Part shown: positions 21,650 through 34,500 of the stretch, in pieces
Position numbering within the stretch: the stretch's first letter is position 1
Layout of the letters: every line of letters begins with the position of its first letter
Assembly (NCBI RefSeq): GCF_003369915.1
Contig: NC_046674.1
Span: 24,679,657-24,743,656, forward strand
Length of the DNA stretch: 64,000 nucleotides
From: Drosophila miranda
Taxonomy: Eukaryota; Arthropoda; Insecta; Diptera; Drosophilidae
Direction: 5' to 3'
Made by a program: the position numbers and the translations under genes
Notes under the pieces: generated by a model
The model's input: the letters and a program-made list of their open reading frames with translations, nothing else
Told to the model about the DNA's origin: nothing
Database searches by the model: none

Positions 21650-24600
21650 CTATCCTACAACTAAGCTACGACCTAAAAACAAAATTAGGGGCATTAACCA
21701 TAGGGTCCTAGAACCATACAAATTCGCCGCATTTGGTGTGGGTTCCAGCAGATGCGACACAGTCAGACAGGACAGGGCCAGGTTGGTGGTGATCCTTGGG
21801 GACTGGGCATTTATCAGCGACGATATCTTTTCGGCTTCGCGCGCACACGCCTCCAGTTGGAGCCGAGTTGGTCGCTTGATGCTGCTGCTTGGCACCAGAG
21901 CCACAAATATGCCCACTTCCATGGTGAGGAATCCCGTCAGCTGGCACTCGCTAACCTGCACCAGCCCATCGAGCTGCTGGAGCACCCCATGCAGGGTGAG
22001 CAATGTGCTGCTCTGAGCTCTCAGCCCATACATGGCTCGATCGAACTGCTTCCGGGAGTAGATAATCCTGAAGGCTCCGCCCGCACAAAGTGGACAGCAT
22101 GCTCCGGGCGGCACAATCAATCGACAGTTTTTGGACACTGGAGCCGGGCACTGGACTGTACGACATCGTCTGCCCATTTCGCTGGCCAGCAAACCCACCT
22201 CCCGGCAGCGACCCACGTAGTCGGTCAGCACATACTCGGCCCGGGCTGCGTAAATGCTCCGATAGGTCACCCCATTGATGCCACAGACGGGTGAGGGCGA
22301 CGGTGCCGATCGACTCGACTGGCAGGCCGACCAATAGGCCACCTGGCCACTGGGATTGTCGCGCAGCAGAGCGCAGGCATTAGGGTGAGTGCGTCCCTGG
22401 GTGTCACACACCTCGCCCTGATGGTAGGACGAGCAGTTCGAGGCGGTGGCATTCACTGTAAAGGGAAAAGGAGAATTAGTCCGGACTTAGGCGCAAACTG
22501 AATCTGACTTGAGCTTACCACAGACATACTGCTGGCAGGGCCGCTGCATGCTGGCCAGGCACACCTTCCGCTTGTCCAGGCACTGGGTTCCCTGGGGACA
22601 GCTGTTGGGAGCCGCCGCCTGACAAGCATTACGGGCATTGCATGCCCCGTACACATAGTTTCCCTCCGGCATGTGGCACTTGGCGACGCACGCCGAGGGA
22701 TAGGTGTTCCCATTCGAGCCGCACACGGGCACATAATGCGCCGCACAATTGCACGGAAGGCTGGTGAAGCTGGAGTCCGTGAAGCCGGGCAGGCGACACT
22801 GTTTCTTGGTGCACGTGATCTCGCCGGCGAAGCAGCTGCAGAGATTGCACTCCAGGTAGAAGGATGAGCCATGCCGGAAGCTTCGCCCCCCGGGTAGAGT
22901 GCAGTGGGCGTGGCTGTAGCTGGGCAGCGGCTGGCACTGCTCTAGGTGGCCCTGAAGCCCGCAGCTGCAGACAATGTGCTCGGCGGTCAGTAGCTGACCC
23001 ACATCGGACTTGGTGTGCATACTGCTCTTGCTGAGGCGGACGTACGCCCCAAAGGGCACAATCAGGCTGGAGGCCTGGCCCAGACTGCAGCCGGGAATGC
23101 AGGCGTAGCCCTGGATGCCCCTCCTCTGCAGGACACACACCTCACTGGCGTTGCACGGCTTTTTGGAGCAGGGCGAGGTCAGTCCATAGTGTCCAACCGC
23201 GTCCTGGGGCTCTGCACTGCCTTTCTTCAGATACGACCGTAGCGAAATGCACGGCAGCGGTTCCTCATCCTCCTCCGCTGAGGATTGCGGTTGGAGTCGC
23301 GAGCAAATGGCCTGAGGTCGCTTCTGTTGGCGTGTCCAGTCTAGGCACTCCTCAAGCAGCTCGTTGCAGTCCTCGCTGCAGATGCCGTTGAAGAGTCCCA
23401 TCCTGGTGCAGGGCTGCAATTGCAGGGCGCACACCAGAGCCTGCCACTTGTCCGGGGCACAGCGGGTAGTGTTCTTGATGAAAAGCTCCTGGCCGAGAAC
23501 CCGAACAAAGCCGCGCTGCTGCAGCATCAGGAAATCCTCCCTGGCCGCTGCATCGTGGGCTGGGGTGCAGCTGCGGAAGAGCTCCGTCGGGCGATTGTTA
23601 AAGTTCGAACAGAAGCTAAGGCCATCGCAGCCCTGCTCGCACGGGGCATCCACGCTCTCTACGCAGCGACGCAGCTCCCGCTCGTCGGGCTGCTCCAGGC
23701 ACTCGCTGTCGAAGCTGGCCCGTGTCTCCCACCAGTCGCTGGTGAAGATCTGCGTGCACAGGCGCCGGCACCTGTGGCTGCTGGCCTGCTCGCAGCACTG
23801 CCGCTTGGCTGCATCCATGCCCAGGTGGTTTGGCCCCCCCACTGCCTCAGCTGCCTTGCCCCCCAGTCGTCGCTGCGACTGAAATCCTCCACCAGCTGGA
23901 ACATACAGCTTTCGAGTCACCGTCAGAAAGCACTGCCAGAAGGGCAAGTGTGGCAGTGGCGTGCCACAGCCAGCCGCCTCCAGTCGCGTGAAAATCACCT
24001 CGCTGCGCTCTATTTGGGTCACATTCTGATGGAGCAGGTTCCGACAGGTGTGGCGACAGTGCTCCTTGTTGCTGTACTCACAGCACGGCAGATCTGTGGG
24101 GGATTTTCGAAGGATGAACTCCTTATCGGTGTCGTCGGGATAGCTGGGATAACTGGATTGTTCTTACATTGTTCGGCGTTGGCCAACGGCGCCATGTCCG
24201 TGTGGTTGTGAATGCACTGTACCACATCCAAGTTGCGATCCCCGCACGAGGAGTCAATGTCCACATGATCCTGGCTGGCATTGGAGGGCTCAAAGACGGC
24301 CCGGCAGGCCTGGAAAGAAAAGCGAGTACTTGTGATTATAGAACACAACCCACACCAGGAAGGGAATATGCTTCAGATCTGGATTTACTTTCTTTACAAA
24401 TTACACAGATGGCAGAGCGCTTTTTTGCTATCGATATCGGCATTAACGCAATAACGCAGAATAGGCGGCGTTTATATTTGCAAAAGCAGGCTATTGCGTT
24501 ATAAGAAGGCTGATTTGTATATTTTATGACACGAGGAAGGCAACCAAACTATGTAAAACGACTGGAAAATGGAAAAAAGAAAGCCCATCTTCACACCATG

Positions 24601-27600
24601 AAAACCATCGATGTGCTCTTCCCATATATCCAGAAGTGTCTTTATGGCCACAGTGGTCCACAAAAATATCCTATCAAATGAAACGATTGGTCTAAACTTA
24701 AAAATCTAAAGTACTTGTTTTAAGGATAATATGCATATTTTTTTTTTTCCTCACGCATAATTTTTTCGCGCCAAAATTGTACTTTTAAATCAGCCTTTTT
24801 TTGTGGCTTGGTTCTTTTAACGATTTTAACAAAGACAAATCTAAGATACCCCTTAGCAAACTCTAATGTCATAGGACTATTAACCAAAGACAATATCTAT
24901 TCTAAGATGAATAAGCCCATACATTTCAATGGTCATATGCAGAGGTTTGTGGAATCGAAGATATACGCCCCGAAGAGTACGCACAGAACCTGCAAGTACG
25001 TAAATGTATGAAGACTTTTTCCATGAAAATTTTAATTTTTTTTCCTAAAAACTTTAGTATAAATCTTATTTTTTTAATTTTTTTCGGAAATAATGATAAC
25101 TGTAAGTGTCCTAAATAATGGCATACCAACTTTTTTAATTTTCATTGCGAAACCCCGAAATATTGGAAAATTGTTGCTGTATGTTGACTTTTTTCCTTGA
25201 CTGTACATGTCGTCCGATTTCCGAGCCCATAAACATAGGCTTATGCAATTTATTCTTCTTCGAAAATAGTTTGGCGATTGTCTGTTTGTATAATAAAATA
25301 ATTATATTCTGTGTGTTGTTGGCAAACCGTTTGCTGTGTTTGCACATAGATTCATCCATAATGATATCATACAAGGTGGTAGCGGGCCGCTCCCGCAATG
25401 CGCTCTCTTTTCGGGCCCTTTTTTGCACAGTACAACAGCAAACTTCGTTCTTCTCTCTCTCATAAGACATGGCGTCAAAGCGCTCTCCGTAGTGCTGAGC
25501 GTAACAAAACACCCGAAAGAGAGCTAGCGGAGAGTTGTACTTGAAAATCCTTTGCTTATTCACACTCCAAAAGCTGAATACTCTAATGATAGCTATTCAA
25601 ATGTTTATGAATTATATCATATTATGTATTTTTACAAATTTAAATCAACTATTTTATATAAAAGATGTACAAAATAAGAGTTTTTGATATTAGGGGCAAG
25701 CGCGTTCAATAGGTGTCATAGTCTCTAAAAATTCTAAAATGAAGGGTATATTTCGAGAGTGCGCGGGAAAAACGCCTTTGCCTAAACTCTTTGAGTACCG
25801 AATATGTATAATAAATTTCATCATTGTAGTCATCAAATCATAGACAAGTTTGTAGATGGTCTGCTTGTACCAGATTTGGCAATGAAGGTGTGCTTTTACT
25901 ACCAGAATCTCACCTGAAGGCACTCGGAGGTGCGCGCCTGGCCACAGCACCGATCGGCCGCATCCTGGCGCTCCAGACAGTCGTACAGCATCTGTTCATC
26001 GCTGCGCCTGCAGGTGTGGACCGGGGCTTGGTTCGCCGAGGCGCAGACATTGCGACAATGTTGTAGAACACCAAACTGGCAGCAACGCCTGCCCGACCAG
26101 TCGGCACCGCGGGTGACCGCTGCGGAGAGGAGAGTGGAGAGAGTCCAGCAAATGAGAATTGATTGTCCGAGTGGATTTCCTGCACATTACCCCGCTTACC
26201 CTCGAATGTTTGGTTGATGCAAGTCCAGAACTCCACCTGATGCAGTTGACAATACTTCCGCAGCTCCTCACGACCGTCGCCAGCGCCGCCCGTGGCAAAC
26301 TCCACCAATGATAGCTGGAAAGGTATCCATGCACAAATGGTATTAGATACTCGTCGCCGATAAATACCCAATCTCAGGTTAGTCGAATCGAAGCCTAATC
26401 ACCGGCTTGGCTCTCTCAGCCCGCAACCTGTTGGGTATCTGCTTCAAGTGCTCACTGTAGTCCCAGCGGGACCTTAATGAGGGGATATCAGGGGTTGCCG
26501 ATGGGGACGGGAACGGGGAACGGGGAAGGGGACGGAGACCAAAACATGCAGGTTGCAGTTTTATTTTTTGGCGTATTATGTTACATTTCTGAATGCTGTT
26601 CTGTTCCTGACACCATCATAAATAACATTTTCTGCTTTACTTCTCTCTGCCTCTTTATCTCCCTCTTCCCCTCCTTTCTATCGATAAAGAAGAGGAGGCC
26701 CAGGAAACTTCAATAACACATTTTCAGGCCCAGGCCCAGGCCCAGGCCCAGGCTCGGCTCTCGGCTCGCGTATCTGCCGCAGTAATCTGAGTAAAGCGAT
26801 GTCTATTCAAGATACTCGTACTTGGTCTCCCTTGTCCTCAGAACTTGTCTGGATATCTTCAGCGTGGTGGCATTCCTTCCCATAAATTCAAATTAACATA
26901 AGCAGGAGCGTAGTTACGATCGGGGACTATCTGCATTTGAAGTTCCTGCCAGCAGTTCCATAGGCACAAGTTTTATTTACCCCTTTAGACTACACCCCTG
27001 CGGAATACGCACATCCAGGGCTATTGCATTTCTGTTAATGAAGTGTCCATGGCCGTGTCACGCACTCCCACACTCAAGCAAGGACAGAGACTTGTTCACT
27101 TGTTCTGGCCAGGATGGCCTGCCCACCTTGCCAGCTCCATCAAGATAGACGCAGACACAGACCTTCCTGACAATTGTTCCCCTTGGGCCACAAAAAACCA
27201 TTTTGTCAATAATAAAATGGGCGTAAATTTGCACTTATCGGCAGAAGAGAGGAGAGGAGATCTGATCTGATCTGATCTCCCATCTCGGCTCGACTTTTCA
27301 CACGTTTTGCAACAGCTTGTTGTGTGTGTGGGGGGGGGGATTCGGATATCAATTGGGTCTCCTATTTCCCGACGCCCACTTGAAAGATCTCGTCTCTCTA
27401 TAGTCTCTTCCATACAAAAAAAGCAATTCAAAAGTAAATGGGAAATACCCGCCTAGGCCACTGCCTGTGCCTGCCCAATGGGGGAACCAGTTTGCTTTGT
27501 CTTACTTCTGCATTATCCTGTTTTGTGGATGTCACTTTGTCAGTTTCAATTTGGGCAAAAGATTTAATGCCTTAATTTGCATTTCTAAGTGAAAATGGAA

Positions 27601-30600
27601 AATGGAAAACAAAAATGGAGAAACCCCGGCACGGCGCCCACTTTCAATTGAGAAAACTAATTGGTTTTGGGGGGAAAATTGTTATGATTACAAAGTTAAA
27701 TGATGCCATTGATTTGATTGCGGGCTTTTGTCGGGGCTAGGAGCAGGCTACCGAGACACACGCAGACCCAGACCCAGACTCAGACACAGAGACCCGTTGG
27801 GGGGGCATGGAGTATTGGCTCACACAGACAACAAATTGATTTTTGCCCGGGCCCGGGCTCAAGTTTTATGAATGACTTTGAGTGGCAAACTGGTTGTTCT
27901 GGCTCTGGCTCTGGCTCTGGCTGTGGCTCTGGATCTGGCTCTTGTCTGGGCTTGGTCTTTGAGCTGCAATTACCTGTTTGCCAGTTTATGCTAATTAACA
28001 ATGCAATTTGTGTGTGTGGATTTTGTCGAGCTCTACTATGGCCTGCGATGGTAGCCTGAATTTTCCTTTTTGGCACAAGGCTCTCATTCACCGAACACCA
28101 AACACCGAACAACGCACGGCGGATATGGCATTCAAAGTTCTTTTGAACAGTCGTTAAACCTGTCATAATAATTCTCGTCGACTGACTGAGCCACCATCAC
28201 GCTTATGGAATTCTAAATTCATATTGTTTAGTATGCACCTCTCGCAGAAGCGGCCACAGAGAGCGAGAGAGAGAGGAGTGTGGAGTGTGGCACATACCAG
28301 GAAATGTGCCGAGCAGTAGTTTTCCCTCTTATCGGATGGTTCAATCTGAATCTGAACGGCTGTCCACTGTGCTCGTTCTTAGATCGCAAGTTACCTGGAT
28401 GGCGTTTAATATTTATGACGGACATATCGTTTCCCTTTGGGTAGATTTTCCATTAGGTTTGGTTTGGCCAAGACCACGTTTGGCGCCGCAATGGGGTGTA
28501 CAGAAAAACAGAATATAATCTGATATGCATATTTACAATATATGTTCATATATTCATAGTTTTCTTTTTCCTTTAAAAGTAATACAGCTTTATCTATATA
28601 TCGATATCCCAATCTACGAATTAAGTCTGTACGATATGTATGTATGATGTGTACGGATATCCCGGACAACAAAACCAGAAACAGCATTCATAAGTATTTA
28701 TGATATATGTATGTATGATTAACTTCGAGATACGAGCATCTTCCCGTCGCGATGCTTCCCATACTTACATTTTCGCAAGCTGTGCGACATGAGCCAAAGA
28801 CCTGATTGCAACATGTGAAGATATCTGGAGGGGGCAAAAAGAGAGAGATATTAAAAAAGAGGGGCAGGAAAACAAGCAGTTAAGTAAGCAAAGTGCAGCA
28901 TATCAAGGTTTAATGGCTTGGCTCACGCATTTTGACACCACTCAGTAAATTTAAATTTAAGTAAATGCCACAGAAAAGCAGCAAGAGCTCTGCTTGATGT
29001 GCGATTCCCGATGGCCACATGTGAATCTGTTGCCCGCAGACACTCGTACACATTTCCTTGAGCGAAAGTCTCACAACAACACTGCAATGGAGGGGTCTCT
29101 GGGACAGGGTGATTCTGCTTTTCCCTAATTAGGTGGATCGTATCCAGCTAATCTATGCTCTCCATGCACGGTGACTGATCACTTGTTAAGCACTTATTGC
29201 CTTTCTCTGCCCGTCTCCGCCTCCTCCTCTGCGGTTTATTTTGAGGATTGTTCATTGGCTGCTGAACTTTTCTTGGCAATACAAAGGTGGCGAATGGTGA
29301 ATGGGCAGATATGGACAGCAGATATGGCAGCGTGACACAAGCGCTTAATGCGAGAGGAGCACGCACGCAGATACTCGACGATACTCGCAGATAAAAGCTG
29401 ATCTGACCTAGCTTCTGATGATTTCTAATTACTTCCATTATATTTCCAGATTTCCCTACAGAATTGGGAGACTGTTCTGATAGCTCTTGCTTTATTAATT
29501 CATCGTGAGACTATCGAATGCTTGGTGATTGGGCCAAGTAAGGATGATCTGTTACAGATTCGCTATTTTAGAAGGCAAACATATCCCAAAAAAACAACAT
29601 TATCAAGGTCTAATGATTGTGATAACCTGGGATCATGTGGGGCTCGCACTCTCGTTCTGATCTCGTTCTGATTCCTCCCATCCCTAGTTGTTACCGCTTG
29701 GCATACCCAACATGTGCGACACATGTCCCATGTCCCCGGAGCGAGTCGAGTGACAGTTGGCGTTGGCTGGCCGAAGGGCGGGTTCAAAGAGTTCTGTTGA
29801 GTGCGTGAAAAATTTCGTTTTTGTCACTTGGAGCAGGAACTGAACTGGTGGGGAAGGGGAAGGGCTGGGGAGGGGGCTACTGAACTTCAGAGAAGATCAA
29901 AAGCAATGCTCATTAATTAAGTGTGCAATTGCGAAGGGAGCACGAGGAGGCCTAGACGAGGAGGTGGAGAGGCGGAGGCGGAGGAGGCGAGAAAATGTTA
30001 AGATTTCCTCATCTCTTGCCTGAGAACTCACCTATTTTTGGCCCAGTCATTTCTTTTCGGCCCAGCAAAGCAAGCCGGAATATTCTCTTTTGGGTTTTCT
30101 GTGACTAATTTTAGCGGCAATTTACTTTGATGTCTGCCGAAATAAATTTGGCTGTGGGGACGGACCTATGAACATTGATTTGGGGAATCAAATGCAAATT
30201 TTCTGCTGGCCAACTGTGACAAATGTCTTGGAAAATGTCTTCTTGATTTGCCGGGCGGGCGTCTTGCCGTCTTTCCGTCTTGTCTCTTAATTCTTTTTTT
30301 GTTTGCACACATTTTATATAGTGTTTATTTATAAAACTGTTAATGTTTTCATTTATGTTTGGCTACTCTCCGAATAATGTGTCGTAGTGAGTAGTGAGTG
30401 CTATTTATACGATTTTAGTTGCAAAGTTGCGCAGTCTTCTGGCTCCGACTCTGCCTCGATTGTGGCCAATGATCTAAGTTGCCTGCCAACCCACCGCCAG
30501 GGGGGAACGGTGTATCTATAAATACAGAAGTCGTCTCAATAGCACTCGGTTTCCGAGAGTCTACAAGTCAAATGTCACAGCTGATTTGTCTTGGACAGAG

Positions 30601-32053
30601 TGCTTTGGCATTTTCTAGCAGTATTACCACTGATGGGCCGCATCAAAGGAGTGACCACCCATCCTGGGTGGTACTGGCTACGCACTCTCGTAGCTTATTG
30701 TTTTACGAGTATCTACAACTTTTTATGAGCGCCTCGATCGAATCCAAATAAACCATCAAAGTGAATTGCCTTCATTACTTGGTATTTGTATGCAAAGCAT
30801 TTGAAATCGCACCGCACAGTCATTTCGGATGCAAGGCACAGCCCCATCACTGGCGGCGAAAGAATTTCCTTTTCGCAAAAGGCGACAATCGGCTCGGCCC
30901 CAAGTAGCGACGCGCATGCATGCACATATGAGCGGCCATTAAATTTCATTGGAAATCTAACACATTTATCATACGCTGACACCCACAGACAGCTCTCCCG
31001 AAGATACACACATATGTGTAGTATTTGCCATAATTCACTCCGGCTTGGAGTTAATGAAACAGCCAGGGCAGGATGGGGGCAGGATGGGGCAGCTCCAGAA
31101 TCTGAAGTATCTGTTTGGCTTGGACGTGGACCGTATGCTGGCGCCATCAGACTCGCAGCTTGGCAGCAATTTATACAAATTTTGAGCACAGTTTCAATTT
31201 AGATATTCGTTCGTTCAAGCACGCACTCATGCCGATTCATGCTCGTACACAGATGCACAGATCCAGTAGTGCGAGTAGCATCATCATCATCATCACTTTC
31301 AATTAAAACATTTCGTTCGCGCTCAAAAGAAATTATTGCTGTTGATTAAGTGTCGGGCCTGCAGAGGATGTCGATGTCGATGTGGACATGGGCTGTGGGC
31401 TGTGGGCTGTGAGCTGTGGGGGGAGTGTGGTGTGTGGTGTGTGGTGCGGAGTGTGTGTTTCCATTTGCATGCAAATCAAAGTGGGAGGGGCAGTGTGTGC
31501 ATTTATCTAGATAGATGACCATCCCTAAACGAGTATACGCTGGTTAGCATGAGAGTAGAACCCACTATGTACGTATATTTTAATCCCCAAACCCATTTGT
31601 CAATTCACACAATTTGCAGTCTGATTATAAGCGGCTGCTTTTGATCTGCCCCAAAAGGTCACTGGGCTGTGACTCAGGCCGGACTCAGAGCCCGCCGTGA
31701 TAAGACTTACCATGTGCCTCTCCATCGCCATGGGCTCGCACTGAGTGCACGGCCACAGTCTCCGAGCTATCGAGTGCCTCGCTGGTGCCCGCATCCGCAT
31801 CCGCATCCAGATCCAGCCAGTCGTAGTCTTCCGAGTCCGTGCTGGCCTTCTTTTTGGTGCTTCCGGTGGCCAGGAGCCTTTGCTGGTCGACTGAGGCGTT
31901 GCTCTTGTTGCGTCGCCGCACCTGCCGCTCTGAGGCGTGCGGGTGATCTTTCTTGGCGCTCTGGTTCTCCTCCAGCTGGCGCACGGCGCTGGCCAGACTG
32001 AGGGACAACAGGAGGAGGAGCGGCACCAGCCACTGCCAGCCACTCGGGCGCAT
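21650..32053 (-). CDS. Reck: RECK, GPI-anchored cysteine-rich protein with Kazal motifs
   Basis: Seven coding exons on the minus strand (32053-31711, 28824-28769, 26314-26200, 26119-25914, 24309-24168, 24093-22519, 22455-21650) join without phase conflict to give 1080 residues; vertebrate RECK is about 970. Residues 1-23 are a signal peptide. A charged linker of about 90 residues follows, with a dibasic RQVRRR stretch. Five CC-knot repeats come next (TCCNQVFGSC, RRCCQFGVLQHC, DRCCGQARTSEC, LPCCEYSNKEHC, RQCCEQASSHRC), then a Frizzled-like Cys-rich region (CAPDKWQALVCALQLQPC...). Three Kazal modules follow (VCGSNGNTYPSAC; VCDTQGRTHPNAC; VCGINGVTYRSIY). The C-terminus ends in a hydrophobic GPI signal (LWLMPLILFLG). 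RECK restrains matrix metalloproteases in animals and acts with GPR124 in Wnt7 signalling in vertebrates; its fly role is not shown by sequence. Confidence 0.95.
24310..25913 (-). other. Reck intron between coding exons 4 and 5
   Basis: 1604 bases, GTGAGA donor and TTCCAG acceptor (minus strand). It includes a TATCGATA (24429), an imperfect inverted repeat (GCTCTCTTTTCGGG at about 25400 and CCCGAAAGAGAGC at about 25512) and a possible relic of the TATACCCGATACTC repeat end (TTTGAGTACCGAATA near 25789). No exon seen. Confidence 0.6.
26315..28768 (-). other. Reck intron between coding exons 2 and 3
   Basis: 2454 bases, GTAAGT donor, TTTCCAG acceptor. It holds simple repeats: GGGAACGGGGAACGGGGAAG-like (26498-26535), (CAGGCC)n (about 26727-26752), (GATCT)n (27256-27280), (GGCTCT)n (27897-27945) and TATCGATA at 26679 and 28599. 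No exon or RNA gene recognised. Confidence 0.65.
28825..31710 (-). other. Reck intron between coding exons 1 and 2
   Basis: 2886 bases, GTAAGT donor, CTCCAG acceptor. The sequence has islands rich in TAATTA-like words (for example 29910-29930), GGAGGCGGAGGCGGAGG near 29970 and GGGCTGTGGGCTGTGAGCTGTGG near 31388. No exon seen. Possible regulatory intron, not demonstrable here. Confidence 0.6.
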
Positions 32054-34138
32054 CTTTATCGTTTTCGTTTTTTCTTCAGTTCACTGATTTATGTTGTTTT
32101 TTTATAAGTATTTTTCTTATTGTGGATTATGTAGAGTGCATTTTGTGCGCTGGCACCACTTCTGATAAGTCGATCAGTCGAAGAGAAATGAGTGTGTCCG
32201 TCCACCAATACATACATATGTACATATGTGTTTTTCTTGGCTCATCTACATGTCCGAATGGCATGGCATCCGTGCGATAAGAAAATTCCTATGCCCTCGT
32301 ATTATCCAGGAGACAGCACAAGGACTTTAAGTTTAAATATATACACACATATGCGTTTTAATCTTTTGAAATGGCTTAGTTTTTTGACCTCCGCTGTTCA
32401 CACACACACACATGCACATACTCGTTTAGACATGCCTGTATGTGTGCACAGTGGGGATCAGCTCTAGAGATAGTGAATCAAATACTCGTAAAAACGAAAA
32501 AATGAAAACCAAAACCGATTAAATTTAATGCTTTTTCCGCCACAAGGGACTCTATTGATTGGGAGTTCCAACTACAGATCGGCCGGAATATACATATAAT
32601 TGCTAGTGTCTGTGCAAGTATTTTGAGCACGCCTTCGCCTCCGCCACCGCCACCGCCACTGCCACTTGTCCACACGCTGTCACACAGTAATTAAGCCAAT
32701 TGACCTCGCCAGGCTCTGTCCGTCGGTCCGTCCGACAGTCCCTCCACCGTTTGGCCAAGTCTTTCAGCGGCAGCGACAACATTTTATTAAAAGTGAAAAA
32801 TATAAATAAATAATATCAAAAGCAGTGGCAGTGGCAGTGGCAGAGGCAGAGGCGGCGGTTGACAAAGTGCCGCAAACGGAGGGGAACACTAATGATGGGA
32901 CTCGGTCGGGGATACTTGAAGCCCTCTTGCCTCTCGCCTCGCGCCCCCGCCTCTCTGACACTCTTCTGTGTGCTTGTGTCAAAGCGCATAGCTAAGCAAG
33001 GAAGGAAGGTACGTACAGAGGCAGCGCCAGATGCAGAGACAGTAAGCGTAAGCGGGCACAGCTGCGGTCACGATAATAGCCACATCCAGCGTATATTTTA
33101 GCCGCTTAGTGGATCACTGGCATAGATTTGTGAGTTTTCTTAATAGTCCACAGAATGCGCGGATATGGTAAACTAAAGACTATTTTTATATTTTATCCAA
33201 GCAGAAAGTTTTGATTGAACTAATAACAAAATTGCGCAAGGATCATCAGAACACACAGCCAAGTCGGTTTCTGTTCATTGTCATCTGATTGGGTAATTGA
33301 AAGGAACGTGTTGGGAGGAGACTTGAAGCTTGCTTTAAAGTACTATTATTTTGGCCGCAACTGTAAGTAATAGTCTGAGGGTGGTGGGCGGGCTATCAGC
33401 GTTGAGCGGTAGCTCTGCTTTGATGTCTTTCTAATTGCATATTTTACAGAGCAAAGGAGTCGAGCGCACACTTACACACAGATGCACATCAAGAGAACAA
33501 GGGGGGCCGGCACACAGAGCAGTTATCCTGCGAAAGGAAAGTGGAGCTATTTGATGTGATGTGGAGTCTCAGTCAAGCCTCCCCCTCACACGTCCTCTCA
33601 GAGCCTCGCCGCAAAGACGTTGTCTGCTAAAGTGGACTAGGACCTAGGCACGTCACTCCCACCGCCAACGCTCTGTCGTCAGACGAAACACAAAAGCGGC
33701 GGCTTGTTCAAAAACTAGACAAATATTAACTCATATGCAGCTTGAGGTTGAGAGCCTCCTTTGTCGCTCCCAGCATGACAGTGTGTGATTCCGTTTTGAT
33801 TGCAGTTTGAGCACAATGCATTTGCAGAACACCACAAATGGCGCTACTTTTGTTATCATCCAGAGGAATCATCCAAGGAGTCGAACAAGTGCACAAGTTT
33901 AATACCACAAATTATTATTTATTCACTGATTTTGTTTACCGAATTCACTGAGCCTTCGCTCGACTTATATCCACAGTAATTAGACTGGTCTGATCGTCAC
34001 TAATTTGAAAAGTTTACATATATAAATTTTGTGTTTTTAAAAAAAAACGCCCGCCGCCTTCAGCTGCTTCCGCACGAGTCAACCGTTAAAATCAGAATCG
34101 AGTCCGGTGTGGCCACGGAATAATGGCTAAGAGAGACG

Positions 34139-34500
34139 GTCTGACCCTCAGAAATATACCGAAATATACCGTCACGTTTTCAAAGTATACCGTAAATATA
34201 CCAATGAAAATCAGATTCCTCAATTTGTATATTCAGTCTAATGTTACTAGTTAACTAGGACCTTCAGTGCTAAATATATAATTTTATCCGATTGATGTAC
34301 CAATTTTCTACAAGAGTGGTTAATTTTAAGGACTCCTTTTATTGGATTGCGTATTAAATAAGGTTTAAACAGAGAAGGTCAACAAAAATTTAACTTTATT
34401 TTACATGGAAACTACACGGTAATTACACACTTCCTACATGTAAAAAACAAATTTATGGAGTATAGACATTCGTATACCCTATTTCGTTTAATTAATGTTC
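34139..34500 (-). repeat. Orphan copy of promoter-like repeat
   Basis: Read on the minus strand it matches the sequence before AAMP over about 260 bases and ends with GGTATATTTACGGTATACTTT..., CGGTATATTTCGGTATATTTCTGAGGGTCAGAC. About 35 bases further on comes GTGGCCACACCGG, which resembles Motif 1 (GGTCACACT) with changes. It points toward Reck, whose first coding exon is 2.1 kb away, so it could drive a noncoding 5' exon of Reck or be a copy without a gene. Confidence 0.6.
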
